DNA of 64,000 bases from Physcia stellaris (lineage: Eukaryota > Ascomycota > Lecanoromycetes > Caliciales > Physciaceae). Position numbers and translations under genes: made by a program. The notes under the pieces are model-generated. The model did not search any database. It saw only the letters and a list, made by a program, of their open reading frames with translations, and was not told the DNA's origin. The stretch is taken from assembly GCA_018902385.1 (NCBI GenBank), contig JABSSW010000012.1:765124-829123 (forward strand), given 5' to 3'. Below are positions 23,461 through 34,545 of this stretch, piece by piece; the first letter of the stretch is position 1; each line of letters starts with the position of its first letter.

Positions 23461-24207
23461 CCCGCTCATTTTCCATACTTTCATAAACCTATTCCCAAAC
23501 TTGGGCCGAGTGGCCTCCCCAACGAAATTGACAAACAGTTTTAACCGAGATTTTCATGCTGACAATGACGAAGACAGACAATTTCCACAGTTGGAAACAA
23601 TAGGGTTGTCTGCGAGTGCCAGGACCAGCACAAGGCGCCCTCCGAAGATTGGGCAGCGCCTCATCTTCGATGAAATCAAAGAAAACATGTGCTGAGGTTT
23701 CTGTTCCAAGGTCGTTGAAAGCAGAAAATTACTCAATGTCGGGCAAACGGAGCTATGTTTTCCATCTTTGGTATAGAGACTAGCAATAGCGGTTCTCGAC
23801 TTCAGGCAGTCTCTTGGTTTCGACGAGGTCACAAAACATCTAAGATAAGATATCTCTTCCAAGGCAGTTGTAAGTAGAGAACTTTCCAAAACTTGGAAAC
23901 TGACTCCAGTCGTCTCTTTTGTTGTGATCTCGGTTTCCTAGTTTCGGACAGATGGTTGTTATTCGACGAGATTGTATCGACAACTGATCGATATAATTTT
24001 TTTTTGACATCGTCGAAAACCGTCAATGTTCCTATATGAGGTAAAAGTGGGTTCCAAGGTAAGAACAGCTTCTTCTAGCTTTCTTTCGGACAGCGAGGTT
24101 CCGATGCATGCGTAATGCTAATTCGCGATTCAACAATATTCCTCTTACCAGGACGTGAATAGTATCTAAATTTCTAGATTTAGTGTCCCTGCAAATTTTT
24201 TCCAAAC

Positions 24208-24281
24208 AAGAGCACTAATCAATCAATAAGGCCTGAATCATTCAAGAAAGAGCACTGATTTAATCATAGGCCTGAGTCTAA
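24208..24281. repeat. Approximately 40-bp direct repeat, two diverged copies
   Basis: Copy 1 begins AAGAGCACTAATCAATC at 24208 and copy 2 AAAGAGCACTGATTTAATC at 24247; both continue into AGGCCTGA(A/G)TC. The copies differ by small indels. Confidence 0.7.
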
Positions 24282-24701
24282 CAAGCACGGATTTTGGTTG
24301 AAGTACTTTTCGGCTTTATAATCCCATAGGTCCTGTCGAAGGGACGTTTCCTGGGCGTTTGTAAACAGCTGTTACAGCGTCAAATCCATGCCGCAGCGTC
24401 TTCAATATGTTGCAAGTACCCAGATATTCCGAGACAAAGCAGAGCCGAAGTCTGGGACCGTGCTTGGTCCTCGCCGAAGCTTAGTGAAAAAGTGAAGGGG
24501 CCAGCCAAGTCAATGTGTAGAAGGAGTAATTGCGGCTGTTTAGGGCCGATGCTAATACATCCGGTATGGTTACCGCCATCATCCGAGATCTGTCTCGCTG
24601 GCCGTGCTCTCGTGGGAGGTAGTAGAGGTGCCGACGTTGTGCTCATCGACCCTTTCCCTAGGCTTTCTTCCTGGGTGATTGGCTAATATTTGTCGAATTG
24701 T

Positions 24702-25539
24702 TTATTTCACAGTTCCTCGAAAGCCAGAGTAAGCACCGTCCATATCGAACGCCAATTCTCTTGCCTCGTCCTCTCCTAATTCTTCGTTTGCTCTCATACC
24801 ATTGAGCCGAATAAGCCAGCTGATTATCTTTCCTCTGTTCTCAAAGTCCGTCTCCGTAACCTGTTTGACAGATTGGATCAACTCGGACAAAAGAGGATGT
24901 AAGGTATCTTTCGAGTAGTATTTTAATTTCAGAGCATCCATGAAGGTAATGAAACTCTCCGTTGCGAGCAGAATCTGCTGTCCCGTCGCTGAAGCTCCGG
25001 ATTGTGTGGAAGTCTGGGTTGTAACGGGTTGCGCCTGGGGTGCATCGGCGATAGTAGCAGGAAGGCCGATGCGCAGACGCTCGGTGGCGCGAGGGACCTC
25101 CATCTATATCATTCAGTATAGGGGTTATTGCCGTGATAGTTGGACACCTACATCCCACTCGCGCTTGAAGCTCTCAAGATCTCCAAATTCTCGTGCAACG
25201 GTTTCGTCTTTCAGTATCGATTTGTATTGCTTCAGCAATCGATTGCAGATCTCGGTGTATTCATTCTCCGAGATGGAGTCCTTCGTGTAGTGTTTCTCTA
25301 GGCCATCCAAGGTAATAATGATACTGTATAGTTCTGCAAGAGAATCTATGAGATCACGCTCGGCTGCGGTCTCGGCCAGCTTGACTTCCTAGGTCAAATT
25401 AGACTTGCTCTTTGTTAGGAAAATCCGAAGCCGGACATACTTCGTCGAGACTGATGGTTGCGTGCAATGCTGAGCTCGGCATGTAGCTGTGAGGTGTTGG
25501 GGCGTATGGCAATTGCCTTGGCGCCGGTGAATGCATCAT
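24702..25539 (-). CDS. VPS28: ESCRT-I subunit VPS28
   Basis: Endosomal sorting complex subunit that links ESCRT-I to ESCRT-II for multivesicular body formation. Exons on the minus strand: 25539-25441, 25388-25152, 25103-24702; 245 residues. N-terminal core: ISLDE/EVKLAETAAERDLIDSL then DGLEKHYTKDSISENEYT and CNRLLKQYKSI. The C-terminal four-helix domain includes TFMDALKLKYYSKDTLHPLL and ISWLIRLNGMRANEEL. All introns are phase 0. The start MMHSPAPRQLPYAPTP is the first ATG pair in the open frame; a non-coding or short upstream exon is possible. It lies downstream of the Rab4 gene on the same strand, as expected by chance. Confidence 0.94.
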
Positions 25540-25888
25540 TGTTTGCGGAATTCCGACAATATCAGTAAGTGATGAAGGTATGATAAACCTTGATACGAGA
25601 CAAGCGTACCTTTTGAATTGAGGTAGCAGCCTGAGGGCGTTCGATGGGTTGATTGAAGCACATTTTGAATTTTGTAAATCCGTTATCGCCGATGCTAGTC
25701 TCAGTATGTCCACAAATGACATGTGAAAGGGCATGTGTGCTTGCAGGATGTTCGCACGAATAATGTGCGGTGTGGTTCGCAACGATATGTAGCCGTACCA
25801 AAAAGCGCTAGTAGACGGAACAGTAAAATGTACATGTGCTGATACGGTGGTCCAGCACGCTTTGCATCCTGGGTTCTTGGAGCCTCGC

Positions 25889-26923
25889 TCAACAGCATCC
25901 ATTTCTTCTCCTTCGGCCAGAACCGTCAAGCCTAAAGACAGCTTCCCACTCTCTCATACCGGCACCCCAGCCTGCCGTACTAGCTCTTGGTCTTCCCTTC
26001 TTTCTTCTCCTGGCCAAGCCGCCTTCCTCGTTGACGGTAGTTGCCCCGCTCTTCACACTTGCTCCGTCTTCTCCAGCCCATCCGGCATCACCGTATTGTA
26101 TCCCACTCATTGGATCGTCAGGGTCAATTTCTCCTAACTCAAGCTTCGTCAATATCATCCTCGCCAATCTCGAAAAAAGTTCATCGACGCCAGTGCCGTC
26201 GAAGGCTGATACTTCGACGGAGACGGGAATATCGTTTCCTGAAGCCCAGCCAGAGGCCACCGAGGATGATACTTGACGCCCTTCAGAAGACATAGTAGCT
26301 GTTTGGTGGGTGCTATATCTTGGCGTAGCTCTATCTCCTTCACTAATTTCATTGGTTGCGTTTGCTTGGCGACTTGATGGCGCGGTAGGAGTACGAGGCG
26401 TATCGTGGTCACTGATCAAGTCATTGTTACGGGGATGATCCGAAGTTAAGTCGGACTTGTTGCCAGCTAGTATTAGGGTGAGATTAGGAGAAGCTAGGGC
26501 GCGCGCATCGTTGAGGAAGGTTGGAAGAGCGGAGAAGGAGCTGTAGGAGGCGAGATCGTAAACCAAAATTGCGCCAGCAGCGCCACGATAGTACGATCGT
26601 GAGACGGAGCGAAACCGTTCTGTGCCAGCCGTGTCCCAAAGTTGTAACTTTATACGTTTTCGCCGTGGGCCTGTACCAACTTTGATAATCTTCGACGAGA
26701 ACTCGACCCCAATAGTTTGGGATGACAGGATGCGCCCTTCTGACTGTTCAGCATGGTGGCAAAGCCTCTAATATGACGAGGCGTACATTCGTTCTTGACT
26801 ATGCGGTGAAGTAAACATGATCTGAGAACGTAAGTCCCAACTTTGTCCTCAGGCGAGGGTGCGAACGAACTTGCCGCTACCGGAAGGACCCAGTAGGATT
26901 ACTTTCGCAAGGTAATCGTACAT
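25889..26923 (-). CDS. Rab4-like small GTPase with long insert
   Basis: Endosomal recycling Rab of the Rab4 group. Exons on the minus strand: 26923-26871, 26821-26787 (35 nt), 26736-25889; 311 residues. The first two introns interrupt the P-loop region and switch I: GPSGSGK, then SCLLHRIVKNE, then TIGVEF. Also seen: WDTAGTERFRS (switch II), SYYRGAAGAILVYD, AGNKSDL and the G5 EVSA. The protein ends in NGCC for double geranylgeranylation. It is about 100 residues longer than animal Rab4. The extra sequence is a Ser/Thr/Pro-rich insert between NKSD and EVSA and a basic Gly/Arg-rich hypervariable tail. Confidence 0.93.
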
Positions 26924-27368
26924 GCTTCCGAGTTCCTACAATCTATAGTCAGCTTCGTACTTCTCTACAATGTGCAATGGAACGACATCGAACCTGCTCG
27001 CGATCCGGCCCTGACGATAGCATTGACAAATTCGAGCCGCGACGTGGACGTGCCATGATGGGAGAGAATAGTGAGTGCTACTATGCTTCGCCTATGACAT
27101 ACAGTCACGAATCAATGTCTCAATTAATGATGTGTATAATCATCAGCTTTAGTGATGCTCAAAACCTGATCGATTTGCTCCTTCATGTGCCCTGAATCTC
27201 TTCAGCCAATCAAATGTTTTTTTCGGACCTAGCTCCATCGCTTCCAGCCCCGAAGCTCTCTCAACGTTTTCACCCTCACACGACTATCTAATTATCCCAG
27301 CTAGATCACGTCCGTGTGCCCGACTCTATACACTTTGTGACCCTTCTTTTTGCTCACTCAGAAGAGTC
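26924..27368. promoter_or_regulatory. Divergent promoter Rab4-like / ATP synthase g
   Basis: 445 bp between divergent start codons. A short open frame at 26977-27195 on the plus strand has no family resemblance and is taken as chance. Confidence 0.4.
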
Positions 27369-28255
27369 ATGTCATCAGCCCCCTCACGGTTAATGCTGCG
27401 GCATAACCGTGTTGTCGCACGCCGTTCCGCCCTCCGCCATGCTTCCACCACCTCTGAAGCAACACAAGCAGCCTCGAAAACCGCAGCAAAAGGGAAGGAA
27501 ACGGTATCAGCAGCGTCATCGAAAGCTTCCGAGGGGTTGTCCAAGGTCACCTCGTCGGCAGGACCAGCCCTTAGCGGTGCTGCGCAAGGGGTCAGCAATT
27601 CCATCAATCAAGCCAGCGGAAGATTGGGAAGACTCATAAGTTTTGCACAATGTAAGTGGCCATCATTTAACAGAAATAGAGAAGTCAATTGATGCAAGAT
27701 ACATCCAAATCTAAATTCGGGCTCGCTGTATTCTCGTATGAGGCAAAAGTCCATTGAGCGACAAGAAAAGCTTTCTCGGCCCTTACCTGTTACTAAGTGT
27801 CAGAGTATCGCTGATTTCTATAATACAGCTATGTATCCACCAGCAGTATACTACTCAAAAGTTGGATTGGAGCTGTCAAAGCTGGTCTTCCAGGGTCAGA
27901 AGATGACGCCCCCGTAAGCGGATCCCTTAAGAACCTTGAACAGACAAGCTACAGTCAGTTAACCATGGGCGAATTTAGAAATTTGCAAGCTTTCCAATCC
28001 TATGCACAGCCGCTCATCAATGTCATCCGACACCCCGCAAGCGCGTTCACTCAGACCACAACTTCAAGTGCAGCAACTCCCGAAGGTATTCTCAGCCGGA
28101 TACGAAATATGGATAGGAGACAATGGGCATCCGCTGGTGTGATTGGAGCAGAGGTTCTTGGATTCTTTACTGTGGGAGAGATGATAGGTAGATTCAAGCT
28201 GGTGGGTTATAGAGGAGATGTGCAACACCACGAGACCGCTACACCACTTGGTTGA
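27369..28255 (+). CDS. ATP20: ATP synthase subunit g, mitochondrial
   Basis: Membrane subunit of F1Fo-ATP synthase needed for dimer formation and crista shape. Exons 27369-27651, 27829-27913, 27979-28255; 214 residues. The N-terminus RLMLRHNRVVARRSALRHAS is a presequence-like basic helix. The Ala/Ser-rich linker follows. The G domain spans SMYPPAVYYSKVGLELSKLV, then after the last intron NLQAFQSYAQPLINVIRHP. The single membrane helix WASAGVIGAEVLGFFTVGEMI carries the GxxxG-type dimer motif region. The last intron ends 14 nt after an in-frame looking ATG (27965) that could be mistaken for a start. Confidence 0.94.
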
Positions 28256-28662
28256 GGGGTGGCACTTCTTCTCTTCTAGTCCCTCGGCGCAATATCTGAC
28301 AAAAGGAAAAGGCTTCTGCGGCATTTGCGATAGACAGGCAAGATTAATGCGCGTCTTCTCTCTTTGCACATATGTACATTCTCAATAGAACTGTCTCCGT
28401 GTACAACAATGCAGATTAGAAAAGTTCGGGGCACTCGAACTTCATTCAAGGCTTCCTCCATGCCGAGCTCGTAGTAGATCACCAAATGTCTGATGGGAGG
28501 CTCAGACCGCTCAGAATTTGGAAGGCTTGGCATTTGATATCCGCAGCCGAAGTCAGTCGTGAGAACAACTGCTGTCCTAACCGTCAGACATGTGCACAAA
28601 ATACGCTCAACTCATGAAGGAGATTGATTCGGTTTGGTATTGAACGCATGTGGAAGTTTAAT
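28256..28662. other. Intergenic region ATP20 to ROK1
   Basis: 407 bp with no supported gene. The reading frame of ROK1 is open upstream of its ATG to a TTG at 28624, but no conserved residues precede the chosen ATG. Confidence 0.45.
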
Positions 28663-30879
28663 ATGGATACATTCAAACTACTTGCAAGGTCCACTAATCT
28701 GCAAAAAACTGGCCCAGTTGCGGGCAAGTCGAGGCAAAATGTACCTTCAGCAGGTTACACGTCTCGATCGGCTCCTAAAAGTGAGTATGATAATAATGAG
28801 ATAAAGTCCTCAAGATCCAGTCGAGAGCCTCGTGGGACGAAGCGCAAAAGAATCTCGAGAGAAGAGGTGCAAAGTCCGGCAAAGTCGGGAGAGCATGGAT
28901 TCCCAATACTCCCCAATCCAGATTACAAGTCGTCACTTCTTAATACCAATACTAGTGTAGATGAACGGCCATTAAACGAGACAAATGCTTCTAAAAGGAG
29001 TGTTACTGTTTCGAGACAGATTCTCAAGCGGAATAAACTCAAGATAACAGTTCTGAACGATGGACAACAAGCGAAGAACAATCTAGCTCCCAATCTATCG
29101 AAAAATTCAGATACTGCTCATCAGAACGTTTCAACACAGATTTTTCCAGAACCTTTGGTCTCTTTCAGCGAACTGCCTACTCGATATAAAATCTCGAGAA
29201 GACTAGCCGAAAATCTTCAAGCCCAAGCTTATCGTTCTCCTACCGAAGTCCAGGTTGGCAGTTTGCCGCTATTGCTTGGCTCGGATCAAGAACGTGGACT
29301 TGCAAACGGCGACTCTAGGAAAATTAAGAGATCGAAGATCAAAAACTCGCATGTAGACCTGCTGACTGTGGCCCCAACCGGGAGTGGCAAGACGCTAGCA
29401 TTTATGATCAATCTTATTCACAATTTACTAGAAGCTCGTCGAAAAAGACCAGCTCAAGATGCAGAGAAAAGCGTTGGACATGAAGTTCAAGCACTGATTC
29501 TAGCTCCTACACACGAGCTTGCTGACCAGATCGTCAATGAAGGCAGGAAGCTAGCTCTCGGCACAGGCTTGAAGGTGTCTGCCATGAAGAAAGGGATGAT
29601 CCTTCAGACCGAAGCTTCTGCTACTCCCAAACAGCTGCAGGATGACTCGGATCTAGAGAGTCAAGAGGAACCCTCGGATGAGGACTCCTCAAAGCCCCGT
29701 CCGGCCGTGAAGTCCGACATCGTCGTCAGCACTCCCATGCTCCTCGTGAACGCAATATCAAACAGCCAGTCAAATCCGCCCAAAAATCTCCCTGCAATTC
29801 GATACCTTGTCCTTGACGAAGCAGATGTCCTCCTTGACCCTCTTTTCCGCGCCCAGACCCTCAGCATCTTGGATGCCTGCATCAACCCTCTCCTCCAAAT
29901 AACCTTCTGGTCCGCGACTATAGGCTCGTCGATCGAATCACTCGCCCAGTCTACCATTCTCTCCCGCCGCCGCAACCTCGGAATCACCTCCCCCCACTAC
30001 CTCATTCGCGTCGTAGTCGGCCTCAAGGACAGCGCAATCCCCACCATCACCCACCGCCTCACCTACGCGGCCACCGAGCAAGGCAAGCTCCTCGCCCTCC
30101 GCCAACTCCTCCACCCTACCGCCCCCTCGGACGACAAAGGCCCCCCGCTCCGCCCGCCATTCCTAGTATTCACGCAAACCATCCAGCGAGCAATCGCACT
30201 GCACTCCGAGCTGCTCTACGACATCCCCCCCGAAGCAGGCGGCTCCTCTCGGATCGCAGTGCTGCATTCCGATCTCTCCGACTCCGCGCGAGCGGCCATC
30301 ATGGCCGGCTTCCGCAAAGGCGAGATCTGGATCCTTATCACCACCGACCTGCTTTCCCGTGGCATGGACTTTAGAGGTATGAACGGGGTCGTGAATTACG
30401 ATATCCCCACCACCGGCGCCTCGTACGTGCATCGCGTGGGTAGGACGGGGCGCCAGGGCAGAGAGGGCGGGGTGGCGGTTACGCTGTATACGAAGGAGGA
30501 TATTCCGTACGTGAAGAATGTGGCGAATGTCATTGCTGCTGGAGAGAGGGCCAGATCCAAATCTAAAGCTAAAGGTGACGGTACAGAGAAGTCTGAGGGG
30601 CAGGAGGAAGGGGGAGTGCAAAAATGGCTGCTGGATGCGCTGCCGAGTGTTAGTAAGAAGGCTAAGCGGGAGTTGAAGCTGAGAGGTGTGGAGAGCAGAA
30701 GGGGATTTGGAGACGGTCCGAAGGAGAAGGAGAGGAGAAAGGCGAGGATTAGTACGAAGAGTGGGTATGATCGGAGGATGGAGAATAGGAGGAAGGGGGC
30801 TGCGAAGGGGGTACACCGGCGTGGTGTTCGGGAAGCAGAAGACGGGAATGAGGATGAGTGGGGAGGGTTCGAGGATTAG
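28663..30879 (+). CDS. ROK1: DEAD-box RNA helicase ROK1 (DDX52)
   Basis: Nucleolar helicase of 18S rRNA processing in the small-subunit processome. Single exon, 738 residues from ATG 28663 ([11 protein letters not shown], the usual opening of ROK1). Residues 30-160 are a basic Ser-rich leader. Q motif near SPTEVQ, motif I APTGSGKT at 237-244, Ia APTHELADQ, motif II DEAD in [13 protein letters not shown] at about 385, motif III WSAT at about 416, motif [13 protein letters not shown], motif [13 protein letters not shown] at about 590. The tail [20 protein letters not shown] is a ROK1-family block. Acidic insert [10 protein letters not shown] sits between Ia and II. An ATG five codons upstream (28648) is an alternative start. 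Confidence 0.95.
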   Translation: MDTFKLLARSTNLQKTGPVAGKSRQNVPSAGYTSRSAPKSEYDNNEIKSSRSSREPRGTKRKRISREEVQSPAKSGEHGFPILPNPDYKSSLLNTNTSVDERPLNETNASKRSVTVSRQILKRNKLKITVLNDGQQAKNNLAPNLSKNSDTAHQNVSTQIFPEPLVSFSELPTRYKISRRLAENLQAQAYRSPTEVQVGSLPLLLGSDQERGLANGDSRKIKRSKIKNSHVDLLTVAPTGSGKTLAFMINLIHNLLEARRKRPAQDAEKSVGHEVQALILAPTHELADQIVNEGRKLALGTGLKVSAMKKGMILQTEASATPKQLQDDSDLESQEEPSDEDSSKPRPAVKSDIVVSTPMLLVNAISNSQSNPPKNLPAIRYLVLDEADVLLDPLFRAQTLSILDACINPLLQITFWSATIGSSIESLAQSTILSRRRNLGITSPHYLIRVVVGLKDSAIPTITHRLTYAATEQGKLLALRQLLHPTAPSDDKGPPLRPPFLVFTQTIQRAIALHSELLYDIPPEAGGSSRIAVLHSDLSDSARAAIMAGFRKGEIWILITTDLLSRGMDFRGMNGVVNYDIPTTGASYVHRVGRTGRQGREGGVAVTLYTKEDIPYVKNVANVIAAGERARSKSKAKGDGTEKSEGQEEGGVQKWLLDALPSVSKKAKRELKLRGVESRRGFGDGPKEKERRKARISTKSGYDRRMENRRKGAAKGVHRRGVREAEDGNEDEWGGFED

Positions 30880-31377
30880 CACTCTGAGTTCAACTGACTA
30901 TCAAGGCTCCATCTCTCTGGTATCGATTCAGGAGGTTCAGGGATCAAGACTCAAGTATTGACCCAACAGGACGGGACATAATTGTACTTCAATTCTAGGG
31001 CTCTAAGTTCCATTCAAATCGCACTAATTTACAAAAGATCGCAATTGATAGCAACGTCTATTTCCATAGATACACTGCAAAGGAGTCCGCCCGCTCAAAG
31101 TCAAAAGCGAGTTTATTAGTATTTATGTATTTGGAAAGTAATTTTGGAGTATCCAAGGCACCTAGCCTAGGTGAACGACGAGCAAATGCCACTTTGAAAG
31201 TAATACCGCGGTACCCACGAGATCTGGGCGCGTCTAGAAGCTTAGAAGTGAAGAAGTACGCCAGACAGACCGGGTACGATGCCGACGCCCCCTGCCCGAC
31301 CCAAACACCTAGCATCCGGCGAGAAGATATATCCCAAGCGAATTCGGGTTATAAGGGTATCAATAACCGCAAGCCCC
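30880..31377. other. Intergenic region between convergent genes
   Basis: About 500 bp between the 3' ends of ROK1 and RAX1. No supported gene or RNA. Short open frames only. Confidence 0.45.
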
Positions 31378-32673
31378 CTATAATCGGTGACCTGGTACGA
31401 ATATAAATAGGACGATTAAGCATACACCCAGCAGGACGGTGAAGAATAGAACCATCAAGGCCCGCTTGTTGAGCAGCTTTCGAACGTAAGGCTCTCGGAT
31501 CCGGGACCAGTTCATAAAGGTATATTCGCTGAGACCAGCAAGGGCGAGGACTGGGTCGATGCCATATTGCTGGGATGAGATGGCGTAAACTCCAATCGTA
31601 AATGGAAGGATCAGCTAAGAGCTTCATTAGTCGAGATATGGCAGTCGGAATTAAAAGAGAATTTACCCAGCAGCGGATGTGCTTCGGCTTATCTAGCAGT
31701 ATGCATGCGAATCCAGCCCATAAGCCACCGAACATAGATAGCAGACCAACACAGAGTCGCAAGAATGAACTGGGCGGAACTAAGTTGCCGAGTGCTTTGG
31801 CACGTAGAAATCCTGGAAATGCGTCACGCTCCATAGCTTGAAACGTGTAGTCCTGCGCTGCATCGAAAACTTCAGGATCATCGCGTCCCTCTTCTTCAAT
31901 AGCATGTACTATATCGTTTAATAGTCCTTGCGGTAGGATAATTTCTCTTTCTGCTCCTGGCAGGAGGTAGGTGTAGAGGATTTTCTCTGCGCTCGCTCGA
32001 AGATCCGGTCTTGCGACTGCGTGTGTCGGCGAACCTGAATCGGTACGAGTTGGTGAATGTCCGGTCATGAAGCTCGCTCTTGGTCTGTCGAGAGTACCTG
32101 AAGGTCTGTCAAGTGTACCCGAGGGTCTGTCGCCTGAGCTCCGCTGGCCTGAATACTGCGAAGTGTAGCTGCTTTGCGGGGAGTGATTGCTGCCATTTGC
32201 ATTACCATTCGTGTTTCCCTTCTCTTGTCGGAGGTATGCCGAGAGTTGCTGGTCTTTGAGTTTTTGATTCTTATCAAGGTCGGTAACTGGACCTGACGGG
32301 TCATTCATATCGCCAATGTGGTCGAGTATATATGACGAGCGCTTCGATCCAGTTTTCTCCAAGTCGGGTGTATTGAGGAGCATCGAGCGGCGCAATCCTC
32401 GAATGAAGTGACGGCATAAAGAGGTGTGTTGAGTGACATCGAGCCTGGAGCAAGCATTAGCGAAAATCGATGCATCATACTTTCAACGAAAGTCCCTTCA
32501 TACCAGAAATCGAGGTAGTCCACAGATCGCTGTATATCCCTCATGTAGATGTAAAACGAGAACAGATCGACGGGTGCCAAAGTATTTCGGTTCAGCACTT
32601 CACCTAAGGTGGGTAGTCGATTTCTATTCAGGTCCGGTACCCCAGGGGCTGGGAGATGAGTACGGTCCCCCAT
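31378..32673 (-). CDS. RAX1: RAX1-like RGS-domain membrane protein
   Basis: Membrane protein with an N-terminal RGS-like domain; in yeast RAX1/RAX2 mark the bipolar budding site, in moulds it is one of several RGS proteins. Exons on the minus strand: 32673-32504, 32444-31667, 31614-31378; 394 residues. RGS part: LPTLGEVLNRNTLAPVDLF, YIYMRDIQRSVDYLDFW, then CRHFIRGLRRSML after the first intron. A Ser/Arg-rich loop contains three short tandem GxLDRP-like units around 32060-32130. Then LRAKALGNLVPPSSFLRL and membrane helices VGLLSMFGGLWAGFACILL, QYGIDPVLALAGLSEYTFM and a last one in ALMVLFFTVLLGVCLIVLF. All joins are in frame. Confidence 0.93.
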
Positions 32674-33613
32674 TCTTGGTTCCCGAGTGACCGGAGTATT
32701 CTGAGCCTGATCTTTCTTGCCAATTTGGAGTTGTGGTCTGGCGGTGAAAGTGGCATTAATTGTTGATCTCCTGTCTCTTTTCCTGCAAACTCACACGTCT
32801 CGAAAGCTCTCAATCAAGGCCGCAGGCCACAGTGTCTGATCCTCTGATAGCAAGACACTACGACAGCTGCGCTTCAAGGTTACAATGCGCACCAGGTGGC
32901 CCGGTGGCCGTATACGGTCGTGATGTCGCGTTCATGCAGGAGGTGAAGTTGGGGCGCTTGGTTGGTTTGAAGGCTGGAGCGGCTTCTCGGGCCGAAGTTG
33001 TCGCCATCAATTAAGCGAAAGGATCCACCATGCGAGCCATGCTTCGCCCTCGTCACCTTCGTTCACCGAATTAGTCCGTACCCTTTTCGCAAACGTGAAC
33101 CGGCTTTCTTTTCTTCGCAGGGCTTGAGTGACACACTATTCAAGCTCGAAGCCAAATTCAGGCTGGCATTTAAATTCGGAGCGACAACGTCGTGCCAATG
33201 GTGCTGGCATGGAACAGTATATCATGAGCTTACTGCGAGGTGAAGCTACTACGGGCAACCCAGTAATTAGGGACCTTTGGACAGTTGACGCGACAAAGTT
33301 TATGATAAAACAGCGAATATTTATATACCCTAAGGAGCACGAGGCACATGAGAATGATTGGACACGTGAATACAGCCTTCCTAGCCGGTAGAAGCTAATG
33401 GTCAATGGATGTAAATGCCGATGTAAGAAGTATTTGTTTGGGTCGACGCGAGTAGAGATCTCTCGGGAAATCTAGGTCGACCGTGGATGAGCAGTAAAGT
33501 TATGACAGTCTCCCAGAGGCGGACTGAAAGCTTTCGTACACAAACTTTCACTCGAAATATAAGCCCATATTAGCACTCAAGTCACATAATTAGAAGAAAA
33601 GTGCCTGGGTTCA
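32674..33613. other. Intergenic region, no gene seen
   Basis: 940 bp between the start of RAX1 and the CorA remnant. Small open frames on both strands have no domain resemblance. If the CorA gene was once complete its 5' half should have been here, but no trace is visible. Confidence 0.45.
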
Positions 33614-34336
33614 CAGTCTGAGCAGCGTACCCGTACCTCGAGACAAAGCGCAAGCACTTTGGACCTATATGGACGATCTCTGCGACCTAATCTTATGGCC
33701 TGTGATGCTTTGTACGCTTTGCGAGAGGTCTTCGAGCTTGTCGCACAAGCAGAGTTACAATTTCTCACGGACTGTGCCAGTATGCTCAACAAAGTTGAAG
33801 ACTCGGACTATTCCCCAGAGCCGGACTGCTTACCCAATCTCAAGAATCTGAAACAGTTACTGTACAGGCACCTACACCAGAACCAAGAAGCTTGATGTAC
33901 TCTCAAGAACATGCAGTCTCCACTTTGGCCACGAGCCGTGGGCGACAAACTTCGACAGAAGACCGAAGGCTCGGCTCAACATCTCAAGGATGATTACTCC
34001 TATCTCTTGACAATGAACAAGCAGCTATACGAGCTCTACACCGAGGCTGTTGGGACTTTGATGAACGAAATTGTTATCGCCGAGTCAAGGGAGGCTATTA
34101 TGCAGACAACCCGCATGGGAAAGCTTACGTTCCTTGCTTTCCTGTTCCTACCATTGTCATTCACAACGTCTTTCTTTGGTGCAAATCTCCAAGAGCTTGG
34201 GGGCGATAAAGATACGTTGAGCATCTGGGTTTGGTCCCTCGTATCAGTACCTTTGCTGCTGTGTGCCATTCTCTTTTACACTCTCGATATATTGCAGAAA
34301 TGGCGTGGCTTCAAAGTATACGTGTACGGCATCTGA
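33614..34336 (+). pseudogene. C-terminal remnant of a CorA-like Mg2+ transporter
   Basis: One reading frame runs from about 33590 to 34336 but is broken by a TGA at 33893-33895. Before it: an ALREVFELVAQAELQFLTDC helix and NLKNLKQLLYRHLHQ. After it: DDYSYLLTMNKQLYELYTEA, ESREAIMQTTRMGKLTFLAF and two membrane helices, as in the C-terminal third of fungal CorA-like proteins. The signature GMN that closes the pore helix reads GAN here (SFFGANLQEL). No N-terminal half is present upstream. Truncation, an in-frame stop and loss of the signature Met together argue for a pseudogene. A short unrecognised intron over the TGA is possible but no donor fits. Confidence 0.65.
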
Positions 34337-34545
34337 AACAGGGCTTCGAATGGATAGCCATCCTTGGCTTCACCTAAAACATGGATTTGTTAACCTGGGG
34401 AACATACATAGAGAGTACATTGAATATAATTTTGTATATAATCAGCTCATACTCCATCATCACGGAGAGGATTCGATTGGATATTGAGTGCAAGCAATCT
34501 GAGAAGCTAACTATGCATTTGACAGGTGAGAGAAAGTTTTCGGAA

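Larger units (their letters stand above)
22964..24701. other. Gene-free stretch with decayed repeats
   Basis: 1.74 kb between convergent ARG1 and VPS28. No coding exon recognised. It carries a 29-bp tandem repeat, another approximately 40-bp direct repeat, and several short inverted motifs of the form TTCC-N(3-7)-TTGGAA at about 23490, 23581 and 23884. This looks like the remains of an old mobile or satellite element, but no protein domain survives. Confidence 0.5.

Noticed and set aside
30163-30882. 239-codon antisense ORF over the ROK1 3' end
   Set aside because: Leu/Pro/Ser-biased shadow of a GC-rich coding strand.
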